Of a stretch of DNA of 64,000 bases, positions 16,123-27,800 are shown in pieces. The notes under the pieces are model-generated. The model made no database searches, was not told the origin of the DNA, and saw only the letters and a list, made by a program, of their open reading frames with translations. Numbering within the stretch: position 1 is the first letter of the stretch; each line of letters starts with the position of its first letter. The position numbers and the translations under genes are program-made. The DNA comes from Janibacter terrae NBRC 107853 (GTDB taxonomy: Bacteria > Actinomycetota > Actinomycetes > Actinomycetales > Dermatophilaceae), in the NCBI RefSeq assembly GCF_001591405.1, contig NZ_BCUV01000007.1, positions 992,001 to 1,056,000 on the forward strand. Reading direction: 5' to 3'.

Positions 16123-17937
16123 TCAGTCGGTGACCGTGAAGTCGATCGTCTCGGTGCTCACGCGGCCGTAGCGGTCGGTGCTCGTGACGGCCGCCGTGTG
16201 CTTGCCGGCCCCGAGGTCACCCGGCAGCTCCAGGCGCCACAGGTGCATGCCGCTCTCGGCGACGCTGCCACCGTGGACGAGCTGCTCCTGGACCGCGACC
16301 GGGTCGGACCAGAGGGCACCGACCCGCTTGGCCTCGCCGGCCATCTCCTGGGTGCGGGTGGCCCCCTTCGCCTCGCCGCCATCGATCGCGACGGTGACGT
16401 CGGTGCCGGTCGACCCCGCGAAGACGTCGGTGGTGAGGTACGTGCCGCCGGCGAGGTCGGTCGCGGAGACCTCGGTGGGCCGCTCGAAGGCGGGCGCCTT
16501 GCCGCGGTTGGCGCGGTTGGCGGCGAACCACTCGCGGTAGCGGGGCGAGTTGATGCCCACGGCCATCTGCTCGGACTCGTCGCCGCCGGTCACCGTGAAG
16601 CGCTCACTGAGCTGGTCGGGACGCGACTCGAGCGTGAGGACGCCGGGGCGGGCGCCGTCCTTCTGGATCGCCGTGGGGAAGCCCGCGTCGGTGACGCGAC
16701 CGGAGTACCAGTCACCGGAGATCGCGCCCGCGGTGATGTGGTCGAAGGGAAGCTCCTCGACGCCCCACGTCTTTGCCCAGCCCTCGGTGGAGTCGCCGGC
16801 GCGCATGACCTCGGTCGTGTGGCTGTGGCCGCCGAAGCCGACCGCGTCGCGCTCGCCGATGAGCTCGTGGATCTCCTTGATCTCCTTGACCTGGTGCCGC
16901 GTCTGGCCCTGGTCGTGGTAGTTGAGGAGCGGGATGTGGGCCGCGAGGACGACCGTCTTGTCCTTCGGGGTCGCCGCGATGTCGTTGCGCAGCCACTCGA
17001 GCTGCTCCTCGCCGAGGCCGCCGGTGTAGGACTGGCCCGCGCGGTACTGGACCGAGTCGAGCGCGACGATGTGCAGGTCGCCGACGTCGTAGGAGTAGTA
17101 GTCGGCGCCGAACTGCGAGCGGTAGGTGTCGAAGCGGTTCTGGCTGTCCGCCGCGTCGAAGTCGAGGTCGTGGTTGCCGGGGAGCAGGCGGGCGGGACCG
17201 TTGATCATGCCGGTGAGCTCACGCGTCTGCGCGTACAGCGAGAGGTCGTCACCGACGATGTCGCCGAGGAAGAGCGCGCCGCACGAGGTGTAGTCGTCGC
17301 GGGCGGCGAGGTCGGCGAACGCGCCCTTGCGCGCGTACTCGACCTGCGTCTGGTTGTACGTCTGGATGTCGCCGCCCATGATGCAGTCCTGCTGGGGCTT
17401 CTTCGTCGCGGTGGACTGCGCGAGGGGGAAGTTCATGGCCTCCGGGGCCGGGCCGGTCGCCTCGATGCCGCCGTACTTCAGCTCCGGCGAGCCCTTCGGC
17501 AGGTGGACGTAGGAGAACTGCGCGATGTTGTCCTCGTCGACGGGGACCTCGTAGCCGGCGGGCTGGGTGACGAAGACGTTGGTGTTGTCGTCGACGGGCA
17601 GCTCGTAGCGACCCTTGGCGTCGGTCGTGACGACCTCGCGACCGTTGGAGACGGTGACGCCCTTGATGCCGCGCTCGCCGCGGTCCTGGGTCGAGTCCTT
17701 GTCGCGGTCGTCGAAGACGACGCCGTCGATCGTGTCCTTGGCCTCGTCCGTGCCGGGCACGACCTCGACCGCACCGCGGTAGGCGGTCTCGGACCAGGCG
17801 CTCGCAGGACGCTCGGCGGCGGACGAAGGGGAGGCCGTCGCGGTGGTCGCGAGGGGGGCCGCGATGGCGGCGGTCAGGCAGAGCGCGAGGGCGCCGGTGA
17901 CGACGGGCGGGAGGATGCGTGGCGTGTGCAGGGGCAT
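16123..17937 (-). CDS. secreted calcineurin-like metallophosphoesterase with Cna-B/SdrD-like domain
   Basis: A 604-residue exported protein. The signal peptide spans about 1-36 (hydrophobic VVTGALALCLTAAIAAPLA, cleavage near ATAS). A Cna-B/SdrD-type beta-sandwich at about 65-135 contains DGVVFDDRDKDSTQDRGERGIKGV and KGRYELPV. The metallophosphoesterase domain (about 180-420) has the metal motifs GGDIQTYN, LGDIVGDD, LLPGNHD, AAHIPLL and GGHSHT. A C-terminal beta domain (about 480-604) ends with TSTDRYGRVSTETIDFTV, as in a family of large calcineurin-like enzymes with N- and C-terminal accessory domains. The substrate is unknown, possibly organic phosphate esters outside the cell. There is no anchor motif, so it is probably released. 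It is monocistronic, with a hairpin after the stop. Confidence 0.87.
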   Translation of the reverse strand: MPLHTPRILPPVVTGALALCLTAAIAAPLATTATASPSSAAERPASAWSETAYRGAVEVVPGTDEAKDTIDGVVFDDRDKDSTQDRGERGIKGVTVSNGREVVTTDAKGRYELPVDDNTNVFVTQPAGYEVPVDEDNIAQFSYVHLPKGSPELKYGGIEATGPAPEAMNFPLAQSTATKKPQQDCIMGGDIQTYNQTQVEYARKGAFADLAARDDYTSCGALFLGDIVGDDLSLYAQTRELTGMINGPARLLPGNHDLDFDAADSQNRFDTYRSQFGADYYSYDVGDLHIVALDSVQYRAGQSYTGGLGEEQLEWLRNDIAATPKDKTVVLAAHIPLLNYHDQGQTRHQVKEIKEIHELIGERDAVGFGGHSHTTEVMRAGDSTEGWAKTWGVEELPFDHITAGAISGDWYSGRVTDAGFPTAIQKDGARPGVLTLESRPDQLSERFTVTGGDESEQMAVGINSPRYREWFAANRANRGKAPAFERPTEVSATDLAGGTYLTTDVFAGSTGTDVTVAIDGGEAKGATRTQEMAGEAKRVGALWSDPVAVQEQLVHGGSVAESGMHLWRLELPGDLGAGKHTAAVTSTDRYGRVSTETIDFTVTD

Positions 17938-18092
17938 GGTGCGGGGCTCCTTGGTGGGGGGATGACCGTTCGTGGCGGCCGACTCGACGCTCCCGCGCCC
18001 GGGTGAACCGTCCCTGACGTCCGGGACGAGTCCCGGCGGCCCCTCGGGCCACGGCCGGTGAACTCCCGGCCAGGAAATGGTCAGCGCTCGGC

Positions 18093-18845
18093 TCAGAGGG
18101 CGCGGCCGATGCGGCCGGCGGCCGCCGCCACCTGGGCCCCGAGCCCGTCGAAACGGTCCGGGGTGATCCGGCTGCTCGGTCCCGAGACCGACATCGCGCC
18201 GACCGGGTGGCCGGTCCGGTCGATGATCGGCGCGCCCACGGCGGTGATCCCCTCGGACAGCCCGCCCGGGTTGATGGACCAGCCGCGAGCCCCGACCTCG
18301 GCGATGGCCGCGCGCACCGCGTCGGGGTCGACGAGGGTGTCGCGGGTCTGCGGCGCCAGGTCCGCGCGGAGGCGGTCGTCGATCTCCGCATCGCTGCAGG
18401 CCGACAGGTAGGCGAGGCCGGTGGCAGATGCGTGGAAGGGGATGCGGGTGCCGAGCGCCAGGAAGGCCCGGAGGCGGTGCGAGGTGTCGAGGCGCTCGAG
18501 CAGGACCAGCGCATCACCGTCCGGCACGGCGAGGTGGATCGTCTCGGTCGTCGCGAGCTGCAGCTCGCTCATCACCGGCAGCGCGACGTCACGCAGCCCG
18601 GACCGGCCGTCGACGCTGCGGCTGAGCCGGAGCGCCCGGTAGGTCAGGCCCCACCGTGTGGGCGACTCCTGCGTGGCCCGCAGCCACCCGATCTCCGCGA
18701 GCGTGGTGAGCATGCGCTGGGTGGTGCTCTTCGGCAGGCCGACCTCTCGGGCGAGCTCGGACAGCCCGACCGGCTGCAGGTCGGCGACCGTCTCGAGCAC
18801 CCGGAAGGCGCTGACGACGCTGTGGGTGGGCTGGTTACCGGACAT
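18093..18845 (-). CDS. IclR-family transcriptional regulator
   Basis: A 250-residue regulator with an N-terminal winged helix (about 8-68, VVSAFRVLETVADLQPVGLSELAREVGLPKSTTQRML) and a C-terminal IclR effector domain (about 80-250, containing GTRIPFHASATGLAYLS and the GGLSEGITAVGAPI ligand loop). ATG 18845 follows GAGGAG. It is divergent from the malonate transporter/synthetase operon with about 90 bases between. An inverted TGGTC...GACCA lies in that gap, so it probably controls those genes, with malonate or a related diacid as effector (inference from neighbours). Confidence 0.9.
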   Translation of the reverse strand: MSGNQPTHSVVSAFRVLETVADLQPVGLSELAREVGLPKSTTQRMLTTLAEIGWLRATQESPTRWGLTYRALRLSRSVDGRSGLRDVALPVMSELQLATTETIHLAVPDGDALVLLERLDTSHRLRAFLALGTRIPFHASATGLAYLSACSDAEIDDRLRADLAPQTRDTLVDPDAVRAAIAEVGARGWSINPGGLSEGITAVGAPIIDRTGHPVGAMSVSGPSSRITPDRFDGLGAQVAAAAGRIGRAL

Positions 18846-18882
18846 GTGTTGCTCCTCGGCGTGCTGGGCACTACGGTGCGTC

Positions 18883-18901
18883 TGGTCCAAACAATAGACC
18901 A
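18883..18901. promoter_or_regulatory. candidate IclR operator
   Basis: TGGTC-N9-GACCA (18883-18901) lies between the divergent IclR and transporter genes. GGACC-like half sites repeat at 18904-18908 and 18914-18919 close to the transporter start. IclR-family proteins often bind imperfect palindromes in such intergenic gaps. Confidence 0.5.
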
Positions 18902-18934
18902 ACGGACCGCACAGTGGACCACAAAGGAGTGCCC

Positions 18935-20293
18935 ATGCTCGTGCAGCTACTCGCCCTGGCGACCTTCGTCGCCGTCTTCGCCCTCGCGGCGATCCGCAAC
19001 GTCAACATCGGGCTGGTGATGTTCCCCTTCGCCGCGGCCGTCGGCCTCGGGCTGGCCGACATGGCCCTCGAGGACGTCATCGGCGGGTTCCCGCTCTCGA
19101 TCCTCGTCCTGCTCGTCGGCGTCACGTACTTCTTCGGCATCGCGCACAGCAACGGCACGATCGAGTGGCTCATCGACGCCGTCATCAGCCGCGTCGGAGG
19201 CCGGGACGGGCTCTTCCCTCTCGTCTTCTTCCTGCTCACCGCCGCGATCTCCGCGATGGGCGCCCCGCTCGGCGGCCTCGTCATGGCACCCGTGGGCATG
19301 ACCGTCGCCGCGCGGCGCGGTCTCGACCCGATGCTCATGGCGCTGGCCATGGGTACCGGCCTGTCCGCGGGTGCCTTCGCCCCGACGAGCCTCTTCGGCA
19401 TCATCACCTGGGGCACGGCCGACAGTGCCGGGATCGATCTCAACCCCATGCTGCTCTTCGGCCTGGCGCTCGCGATGAACCTCGTGCTCCTCGCCGTGGC
19501 CCACCTGATGTTCGGGCGTCGTCCTCGCCCGGTGACCGAGGAGCCTGCCGTCGCCGGCCCGACCGGAGGCTCCGGGACCGGGCGCGAGATCGGTGGCTAC
19601 GGCCAGTCCTCGCTCCAGCTCAAGACGCAGGCCACGGCCGTCCGCGAGGCCGTCACCGACGGCACCGTCGCCCCGCCGACCACCCTGCAGGTCGTGACCC
19701 TCGTGGCGATGGCCGCCCTCGTCATCAGCGTGGTCGTCATCGCCGTCACGGGTGGCGAGCCGGACATCGGTGTCCTCGGCTTCGCGCTCGGTGCCCTGCT
19801 CGCCGTCATCGACCCGGCGGCCGGCAAGCGAGCCATGACCCGCATCGACTGGGGCTCCGTGCTGCTGGTCGGCGGCATCATCACCTACGTCGGCGTGCTC
19901 AAGGAGATGGGCGTGCTCGACATGCTCGGCGAGAGCGCCGCCGCCCTGGGCACCCCGATCCTCGCCGCCTTCCTCCTGTGCGTCGTCGCCGGGCTCATCT
20001 CCGCCTTCGCGTCGACGACCGGCATGCTGGCGGCGCTCGTGCCGCTCTCCCTCCCCCTCATCAGCGAAGGGGGAGTCCCCGGGTGGGCGCTCATCTGCGC
20101 CATCGGCGTGTGTGCGTCGATCGTGGACGTCTCACCCTTCTCGACCGTCGGCGCGACGTACGTGGCGACCGCCGAGGCGGAGGACCGGCCCCGGCTGACC
20201 TCCCTGCTCACCCGGTGGGGGCTCGCGATGGTCGCCGTCGGCCCCATCGCCCTGACGCTCCTGCTCATCCTCCCCGGCAAGGTGATCGCATGA
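18935..20293 (+). CDS. matC: MatC-like dicarboxylate (malonate) transporter
   Basis: A 452-residue membrane protein with about twelve predicted TM helices. Two homologous halves are joined by a hydrophilic loop near 205-240 that contains a Gly-rich stretch. Motifs such as GAPLGGLVMAPVGMTVAARRGLDP and FAPTSLFGIITWGTAD in the first half and the IGVCASIVDVSPFSTVGA stretch near the end are typical of the MatC/SLC13-like ion-transporter family. ATG 18935 is preceded by AAAGGAG (18922-18928). The stop overlaps the next gene (ATGA), an acyl-CoA synthetase of MatB type, so uptake and activation of malonate or a similar diacid appear coupled. It is controlled from the divergent IclR gene. The substrate is inferred from the pair, not from binding residues. 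Confidence 0.82.
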   Translation: MLVQLLALATFVAVFALAAIRNVNIGLVMFPFAAAVGLGLADMALEDVIGGFPLSILVLLVGVTYFFGIAHSNGTIEWLIDAVISRVGGRDGLFPLVFFLLTAAISAMGAPLGGLVMAPVGMTVAARRGLDPMLMALAMGTGLSAGAFAPTSLFGIITWGTADSAGIDLNPMLLFGLALAMNLVLLAVAHLMFGRRPRPVTEEPAVAGPTGGSGTGREIGGYGQSSLQLKTQATAVREAVTDGTVAPPTTLQVVTLVAMAALVISVVVIAVTGGEPDIGVLGFALGALLAVIDPAAGKRAMTRIDWGSVLLVGGIITYVGVLKEMGVLDMLGESAAALGTPILAAFLLCVVAGLISAFASTTGMLAALVPLSLPLISEGGVPGWALICAIGVCASIVDVSPFSTVGATYVATAEAEDRPRLTSLLTRWGLAMVAVGPIALTLLLILPGKVIA

Positions 20294-21705
20294 CCTCCTC
20301 CCTAATCCAGGGCCTGCTCGACGGACCGGACCGACCCGACGCCCTGACCGTCGACGGCACGACCCTCGGCAGCCACCAGCTCGTCGACGCCGCAGCGCGG
20401 TTCGCCGCGTCGCTGCCCGACGACGGCCCGGTCGCGGTGCGCGCCGAGCCCCGCGTCGAGACCGCGGTCGCGGTCATCGGCTGCCTGCTCGCCGGCGTGC
20501 CGGCCGTCCCCGTCCCGCCGGACGCCGGTGCCGGCGAGGTGCAGCACGTGCTCCGCGACTCGGCCGCGACCGCCTGGGTCGGGGCGGCGCAAGAGGGGGT
20601 GTCGCTCCCTTCGCTCCCGGTGGACGTCACGGGCGGGCGATCGCCCGGGCTGCCCCCGACGCCCGGCCCCGACCGGACCGGGATCATCCTCTACACCTCC
20701 GGCACGACCGGGGCCCCCAAGGGCGTGACCCTCAGCCAGGCGGCCATGGCCTCCGGCCTCGACGGCCTCGCCGAGGCCTGGGAGTGGACCGCCGACGACC
20801 TGCTCGTCCACGGTCTGCCACTCTTCCACACCCACGGGTTGATCCTCGGCATGCTCGGTCCGCTGCGCCTCGGCGGCCGGCTGCACCACACGGGTCGGCC
20901 GCGCCCGGAGCGCTACGCCGCCGCCCGCGGTTCGATGTACTTCGGCGTGCCCACGGTCTGGTCGCGGGTGGCCGCCGACCCGACCTCCGCCCGGGCGCTG
21001 TCCAGCGCGCGCCTCCTCGTGTCGGGGAGCGCGCCGCTGCCCGTGCCGGTCTTCGACGCGATCCGTGAGCTCACGGGGCAGGCGCCGATCGAGCGGTACG
21101 GCATGACGGAGACCATGATCACCCTGAGCACACGTGCCGATGGTGAGCGTCGCCGGGGCTGGGTCGGTCTGCCGGTCGGCGACGCGGAGACCCGCATCCG
21201 GACCGACGACGGACGTGCGGTGCCGGCCGATGGGGAGACGATCGGCCGGCTCGAGGTGCGGGGCTCCATGCTCTTCGACCGCTACCTCAACAGGGACGAC
21301 GCGACGACTGCGTCCTTCACGCAGGACGGGTGGTTCGTCACCGGCGACATGGCCGCGTGGGACGACGGCGGGTTCCATCGCATCGTCGGCCGCGAGTCCG
21401 TCGACCTCATCAAGTCCGGTGGCTATCGCGTCGGCGCCGGCGAGATCGAGGCCTCGCTGCTCGGCCGCCCGGAGGTCGCCGAGGTCGCTGTCGCGGGCGT
21501 GCCCGACCCCGACCTCGGCCAGCGGATCGTGGCCTGGGTCGTGCCGAGCGGTCGGGCCGACGACACCGTCGCCGCGACCCTCGTCGCGCACGTCGCCGAG
21601 GAGCTCGCGTGGCACAAGCGTCCGCGTGAGGTGCGCTTCACGGACTCGTTGCCGCGCAACGCGATGGGCAAGATCCAGAAGAAGCAGCTGGACGGCGTGG
21701 TCTAG
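20290..21705 (+). CDS. matB: MatB-like malonyl-CoA synthetase (AMP-forming)
   Basis: A 471-residue ANL-superfamily enzyme that would activate malonate (or methylmalonate) to its CoA thioester via an acyl-adenylate. The P-loop motif is YTSGTTGAPKG (about 136-146). It has YGMTET (A5), GWFVTGDMA (A7), the hinge/A8 region around GRESVDLIKSGGYRVGAGEIE, and the catalytic Lys in NAMGKIQKKQL near the C-terminus (A10). The length is typical of MatB and shorter than most fatty acyl-CoA ligases. The ATG overlaps the matC stop by 4 bases (ATGA). Malonyl-CoA made this way would feed fatty acid or polyketide synthesis. The diacid specificity rests mainly on the transporter and size. Confidence 0.85.
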   Translation: MTSSLIQGLLDGPDRPDALTVDGTTLGSHQLVDAAARFAASLPDDGPVAVRAEPRVETAVAVIGCLLAGVPAVPVPPDAGAGEVQHVLRDSAATAWVGAAQEGVSLPSLPVDVTGGRSPGLPPTPGPDRTGIILYTSGTTGAPKGVTLSQAAMASGLDGLAEAWEWTADDLLVHGLPLFHTHGLILGMLGPLRLGGRLHHTGRPRPERYAAARGSMYFGVPTVWSRVAADPTSARALSSARLLVSGSAPLPVPVFDAIRELTGQAPIERYGMTETMITLSTRADGERRRGWVGLPVGDAETRIRTDDGRAVPADGETIGRLEVRGSMLFDRYLNRDDATTASFTQDGWFVTGDMAAWDDGGFHRIVGRESVDLIKSGGYRVGAGEIEASLLGRPEVAEVAVAGVPDPDLGQRIVAWVVPSGRADDTVAATLVAHVAEELAWHKRPREVRFTDSLPRNAMGKIQKKQLDGVV

Positions 21706-21809
21706 CTCCGGCCCGTGACTGCCGCGTAGGGCCCCGGGCCGGGTCCACAGACCCTGTGATCCCGGGTTGTTGTCCACACCGCGTGTCGGTCCGGTGTGAT
21801 GCAGGTCAT

Positions 21810-21823
21810 CGAACGTATGATCG
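21810..21823. promoter_or_regulatory. SOS-box-like sequence before the HNH gene
   Basis: CGAACGTATGATCG differs at one position from the actinobacterial/Gram-positive LexA box CGAAC-N4-GTTCG and ends 4 bases before ATG 21828. DUF222/13E12-type genes of actinobacteria are sometimes preceded by LexA boxes. The mismatch makes binding uncertain. Confidence 0.4.
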
Positions 21824-21827
21824 AATC

Positions 21828-23204
21828 ATGACAGCGACGCCGCTGCAGTACCGCGACACAGGCCTCATGGGTGGCCTGCGGGACGCGCTGCGCTCGTTGG
21901 TGTACTCCGACCCGGGCACGGCCTGGCAGCTGCCCGACCCGGACGTCGCGGACGGGTTGGCGTTGATCGGTCGGGCCCGGCAGCTGCTGGAGGTCGCCGA
22001 GGTGCAGCTGGTGCGCGAAGGGATCTCGCGGGGCCTGCCGGGCCATGGGTCGTGGTCGGCGCACGACTGGGTCGGGGTCAACGAAGGGCGCCGCGCGCCC
22101 CGCCCCTCGACCCAGCACGTCGCGCGGGTGGTGCGGGTCGCCGGCGCTGCAGGGGCGACGGGTGAGATCACGCAGGCCTTCGAGGCCGGTGACCTGCCGT
22201 TGAGCAAGGCCGACCAGCTGGTGCGCTTCCACGAGTCGGTGCGCCGGGTCGCCGACCCGGACCTCCTCGAGGAGGACCTGGCAGTCCTGACCCGGGCCGC
22301 CCGGGACGAGGTGCTGACCTCGCCCGACGGGACCCGGGTCACCGACCGGGTCGGCGGGTTGGACGAGAAGAAGCTCGCGGCCGCGATCACCCAGACCGGG
22401 CGGATGCTGCGCCCGGAGCAGGACCTCGACGACGAGGACGCCGCAGCCAGGGCCTCCCGGTCGTTGACCAAGGCCCCCGGGCCCTGCGGGATGACCCGCT
22501 ACCGCGTCGACCTCGACCCCGAGGGCGCCGCCATCCTCGACGCCGCGCTGGCCGCGTTGTCCGCACCCGTCAAGGGGCCCGACGGCGCCCCGGACGAGCG
22601 CACCCCCGCCCGGCGCCGCGCCGACGCGCTGCTGTCGATCATCAGCCGCGGCGTCGCCGCCCCCGAAGGCGTCCCACGGGCCGACAAGGCCCAGATCCTG
22701 GTGACCATCAGCCTCCAAGCCCTCTCCTCAGCGCACGGCCGGTGCGTCGCCTGCGGGCAGGACCTGCCCGGCCACGCCCCCGACGCCACCGGCCAAGTGT
22801 TCGGCGGGGCAGCGTTCGACCCACCCAGCGGGGGCCACGCCGGCGGCCTGACCGCCACCGGCCAGGTCCTCACCCCCACCACCGTCCGCAAGCTGGCCTG
22901 CACCGCCGGGATCATCCCCGCCCTGCTGGGCACCGACCACGAACCCCTCGAGCTCGGCCGCACCACCCGACTGTTCACCCCCGGCCAACGCAAAGCCCTG
23001 TGGCTGCGCGACGGCGGCTGCACCTACCCCGGCTGCACCATGCCCCCGCAATGGACCGACGCCCACCACATCACCCACTGGGCACGAGGCGGGGCCACCG
23101 ACCTGTCCAACGCCGCCCTCCTCTGCGAACGCCACCACACCCACGTCCACCAACACGACCTCACCGCCACCACCACCCCCCGCGGCGTCACCTGGCACAC
23201 CTAG
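21828..23204 (+). CDS. DUF222/HNH (13E12-repeat-like) protein
   Basis: A 458-residue protein of the DUF222-HNH group, abundant in actinobacterial genomes. The N-terminal about 300 residues are helical DUF222 (LIGRARQLLEVAEVQLVREG; SKADQLVRFHESV). The C-terminal HNH module has a Cys pair (LRDGGCTYPGCTMPP), DAHHITHWARGG, then NAALLCERHHTHVHQ. HNH modules nick or cut DNA. These proteins are suspected mobile or repeat-derived endonucleases, but their role is unsettled. The 3' half has unusual base use: about 22,740-23,200 is rich in ACC/CAC/CCC codons on the plus strand. No clear ribosome-binding site precedes ATG 21828, so a leaderless start is possible. An SOS-box-like sequence overlaps the expected promoter. 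Confidence 0.88.
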   Translation: MTATPLQYRDTGLMGGLRDALRSLVYSDPGTAWQLPDPDVADGLALIGRARQLLEVAEVQLVREGISRGLPGHGSWSAHDWVGVNEGRRAPRPSTQHVARVVRVAGAAGATGEITQAFEAGDLPLSKADQLVRFHESVRRVADPDLLEEDLAVLTRAARDEVLTSPDGTRVTDRVGGLDEKKLAAAITQTGRMLRPEQDLDDEDAAARASRSLTKAPGPCGMTRYRVDLDPEGAAILDAALAALSAPVKGPDGAPDERTPARRRADALLSIISRGVAAPEGVPRADKAQILVTISLQALSSAHGRCVACGQDLPGHAPDATGQVFGGAAFDPPSGGHAGGLTATGQVLTPTTVRKLACTAGIIPALLGTDHEPLELGRTTRLFTPGQRKALWLRDGGCTYPGCTMPPQWTDAHHITHWARGGATDLSNAALLCERHHTHVHQHDLTATTTPRGVTWHT

Positions 23205-23254
23205 CGACCACGCGCTGTCCTGAGGTGCGACGAAGGAGCCTCGAAGGGCCCCGC

Positions 23255-23274
23255 CCCGGCCCCCACGGGCCGGG
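23255..23274 (+). terminator. GC-rich hairpin terminator after the HNH gene
   Basis: CCCGGCCC (23255-23262) and GGGCCGGG (23267-23274) form a perfect 8-bp stem with a 4-base loop, 51 bases after the stop. The remainder of 23205-23404 holds the helicase promoter region and two copies of the CGAAGGG word. Confidence 0.6.
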
Positions 23275-23404
23275 CCACAGGCATGCCGTGCCGTCCCCAG
23301 ACCCGGCGGCACGCCCCCTTCGTCCACACGGAGCGGTCGGGCCGAGCGTTGACGGACGGCCTGCCTAGGGTGGGTTACAGGCAGTGGGCGAAGGGAGCAA
23401 CGAC

Positions 23405-26683
<3,279 letters not shown>

Positions 26684-26689
<6 letters not shown>

Positions 26690-26742
26690 GCTCCGGCGCT
26701 CACTCGGTGGCGCTCACTCGGTGGCGCTCACTCGGTGGCGCT
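26684..26742. repeat. hairpin plus three tandem 14-bp repeats at convergent gene ends
   Basis: The unit GGCGCTCACTCGGT occurs three times head-to-tail (26695-26708, 26709-26722, 26723-26736), with a partial fourth copy. The arm CGAGTGAGC at 26684-26692, which contains the helicase stop, pairs with GCTCACTCG in each unit, first at 26698-26706. The minus-strand flavoprotein stop (26728-26730) lies in the third copy. It probably acts as a bidirectional terminator whose one arm has been amplified by slippage. Confidence 0.75.
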
Positions 26743-27213
26743 GCGCGGGGCCCGGGTCGCCGGCGTGCGCCAGACGTCCGGGTCGGCGACGGTGAACCGT
26801 CGGCCGGTCACCTCGCTCGGGGTGATCCGCACGAAGTGGCCCTTGTCGCCGGCCTGCCACGGGAAGATCGGCAGGTCCACGGTGTCCGTCAGCTCGTCGA
26901 TCTCGCTGATGGGACGCGCAGCACCCTTGACGACGACGCTCCAGGCGCGACCGGTGTCGGGGTCGAAGCCGTCGGCCTCGAAGGCGACCCGCGCGGTGGA
27001 CAGGGCTGCGAAGAGCTTGGTCCCCTGACCCGAGCGAAAGACGACGGTGCCGTGGTCGACGCCGAAGTTGATCGGGAAGAGGTCGGGATGGTCCTCGACC
27101 AGGACCGCCAGGCGGCCCACCGTGGTCGTGCGCAGCAGCGACCAGCAGGTGTCGTGGGTGAGGACTTCGACCGGGGTCGTGGGGACCATCTGCACCGCCT
27201 CCTGGGGGGACAT
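26728..27213 (-). CDS. pyridoxamine 5'-phosphate oxidase-fold flavoprotein
   Basis: A 161-residue single-domain split-barrel protein. The pattern CWSLLRTTTVGRLAVLVEDHPDLFPINFGVDHGTVVFRSGQGTKLFAAL followed by VAFEADGFDPDTGRAWSVVVKGAARPI matches the PNPOx-like group that binds FMN, F420 or haem. In actinobacteria these proteins reduce small molecules or act in F420-dependent reactions. No cofactor-specific residue decides which. It ends inside a tandem repeat, with the last residues RSATE encoded by the 14-bp unit. An upstream in-frame extension is not needed; codon 1 is at 27213. Confidence 0.85.
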   Translation of the reverse strand: MSPQEAVQMVPTTPVEVLTHDTCWSLLRTTTVGRLAVLVEDHPDLFPINFGVDHGTVVFRSGQGTKLFAALSTARVAFEADGFDPDTGRAWSVVVKGAARPISEIDELTDTVDLPIFPWQAGDKGHFVRITPSEVTGRRFTVADPDVWRTPATRAPRSATE

Positions 27214-27399
27214 CTCGAGGTTAGCGCAGGATCGGGCCGTCCCAGCCGGGTGGGTGGGCAGGCCGGGGGGGCCGGGTCAGCCTCCGTGCACGCGCACGCA
27301 GCAGCGTCCCTCACCGCTCGCCTCCTTCGAGGAGGACGAAGGGGGCGCCCGCGCCGCTCTCTCCGACGGCACCGAGGGAGGGCAGACCCTCGGAGCGGG

Positions 27400-27744
27400 T
27401 CAGCCGCGCAGGACCTTGGCCATGGCCTTGCCCCTGGCGAGCTCGTCGACGAGCTTGTCGAGGTAGCGGATCCGGCGCATCAGCGGGTCCTCGACCTCCT
27501 GCACCTTCACCCCGCACACCGACCCGGTGATGAGCTCTGCGTGCGGGTTGAGGGTTGCCGCGCCGAAGAAGTCCTCGAAGGTCGTGCCCTTGTCGAGGTG
27601 CCGCTGCAGGCTCGCCTGGTCGTATCCGGTGAGCCAGCGGATGACCTCGTCGAGCTCGGCGACGGTGCGCCCCTTCTTCTCCACCTTGGTCACGTAGTGC
27701 GGGTAGACCGAGGCGACGGGCGTGGTGAAGATCCGGTGGCTCAC
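27400..27744 (-). CDS. DUF2200 family protein
   Basis: A 114-residue soluble protein with the DUF2200 pattern: [40 protein letters not shown] near the N-terminus, then [52 protein letters not shown]. Function is unknown; the family is found in many bacteria and has a compact alpha-helical look. It is monocistronic and divergent from the HEAT-repeat gene at 27801. The 186 bases between it and the flavoprotein (27214-27399) contain only a short CCTCC-TTCGA-GGAGG hairpin and one CGAAGGG word. Confidence 0.85.
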   Translation of the reverse strand: MSHRIFTTPVASVYPHYVTKVEKKGRTVAELDEVIRWLTGYDQASLQRHLDKGTTFEDFFGAATLNPHAELITGSVCGVKVQEVEDPLMRRIRYLDKLVDELARGKAMAKVLRG

Positions 27745-27800
27745 GGGTCGAGCCTAGGTCGCCGCCTGCCTCTCGCCGTCGCCCGGTAGCGTCGACGGCC

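Noticed and set aside
19165-20289. An open frame fused in front of the MatB-like synthetase, overlapping the transporter gene
   Set aside because: The extension is Arg/Pro-rich and out of frame with the clear transporter. The synthetase has its own ATG at 20290 in the ATGA overlap.
23349-23371. TTGACG ... TAGGGT as a promoter of the SNF2 gene
   Set aside because: The spacing between the two hexamers is only 11 bases, too short for a sigma-70-type promoter.
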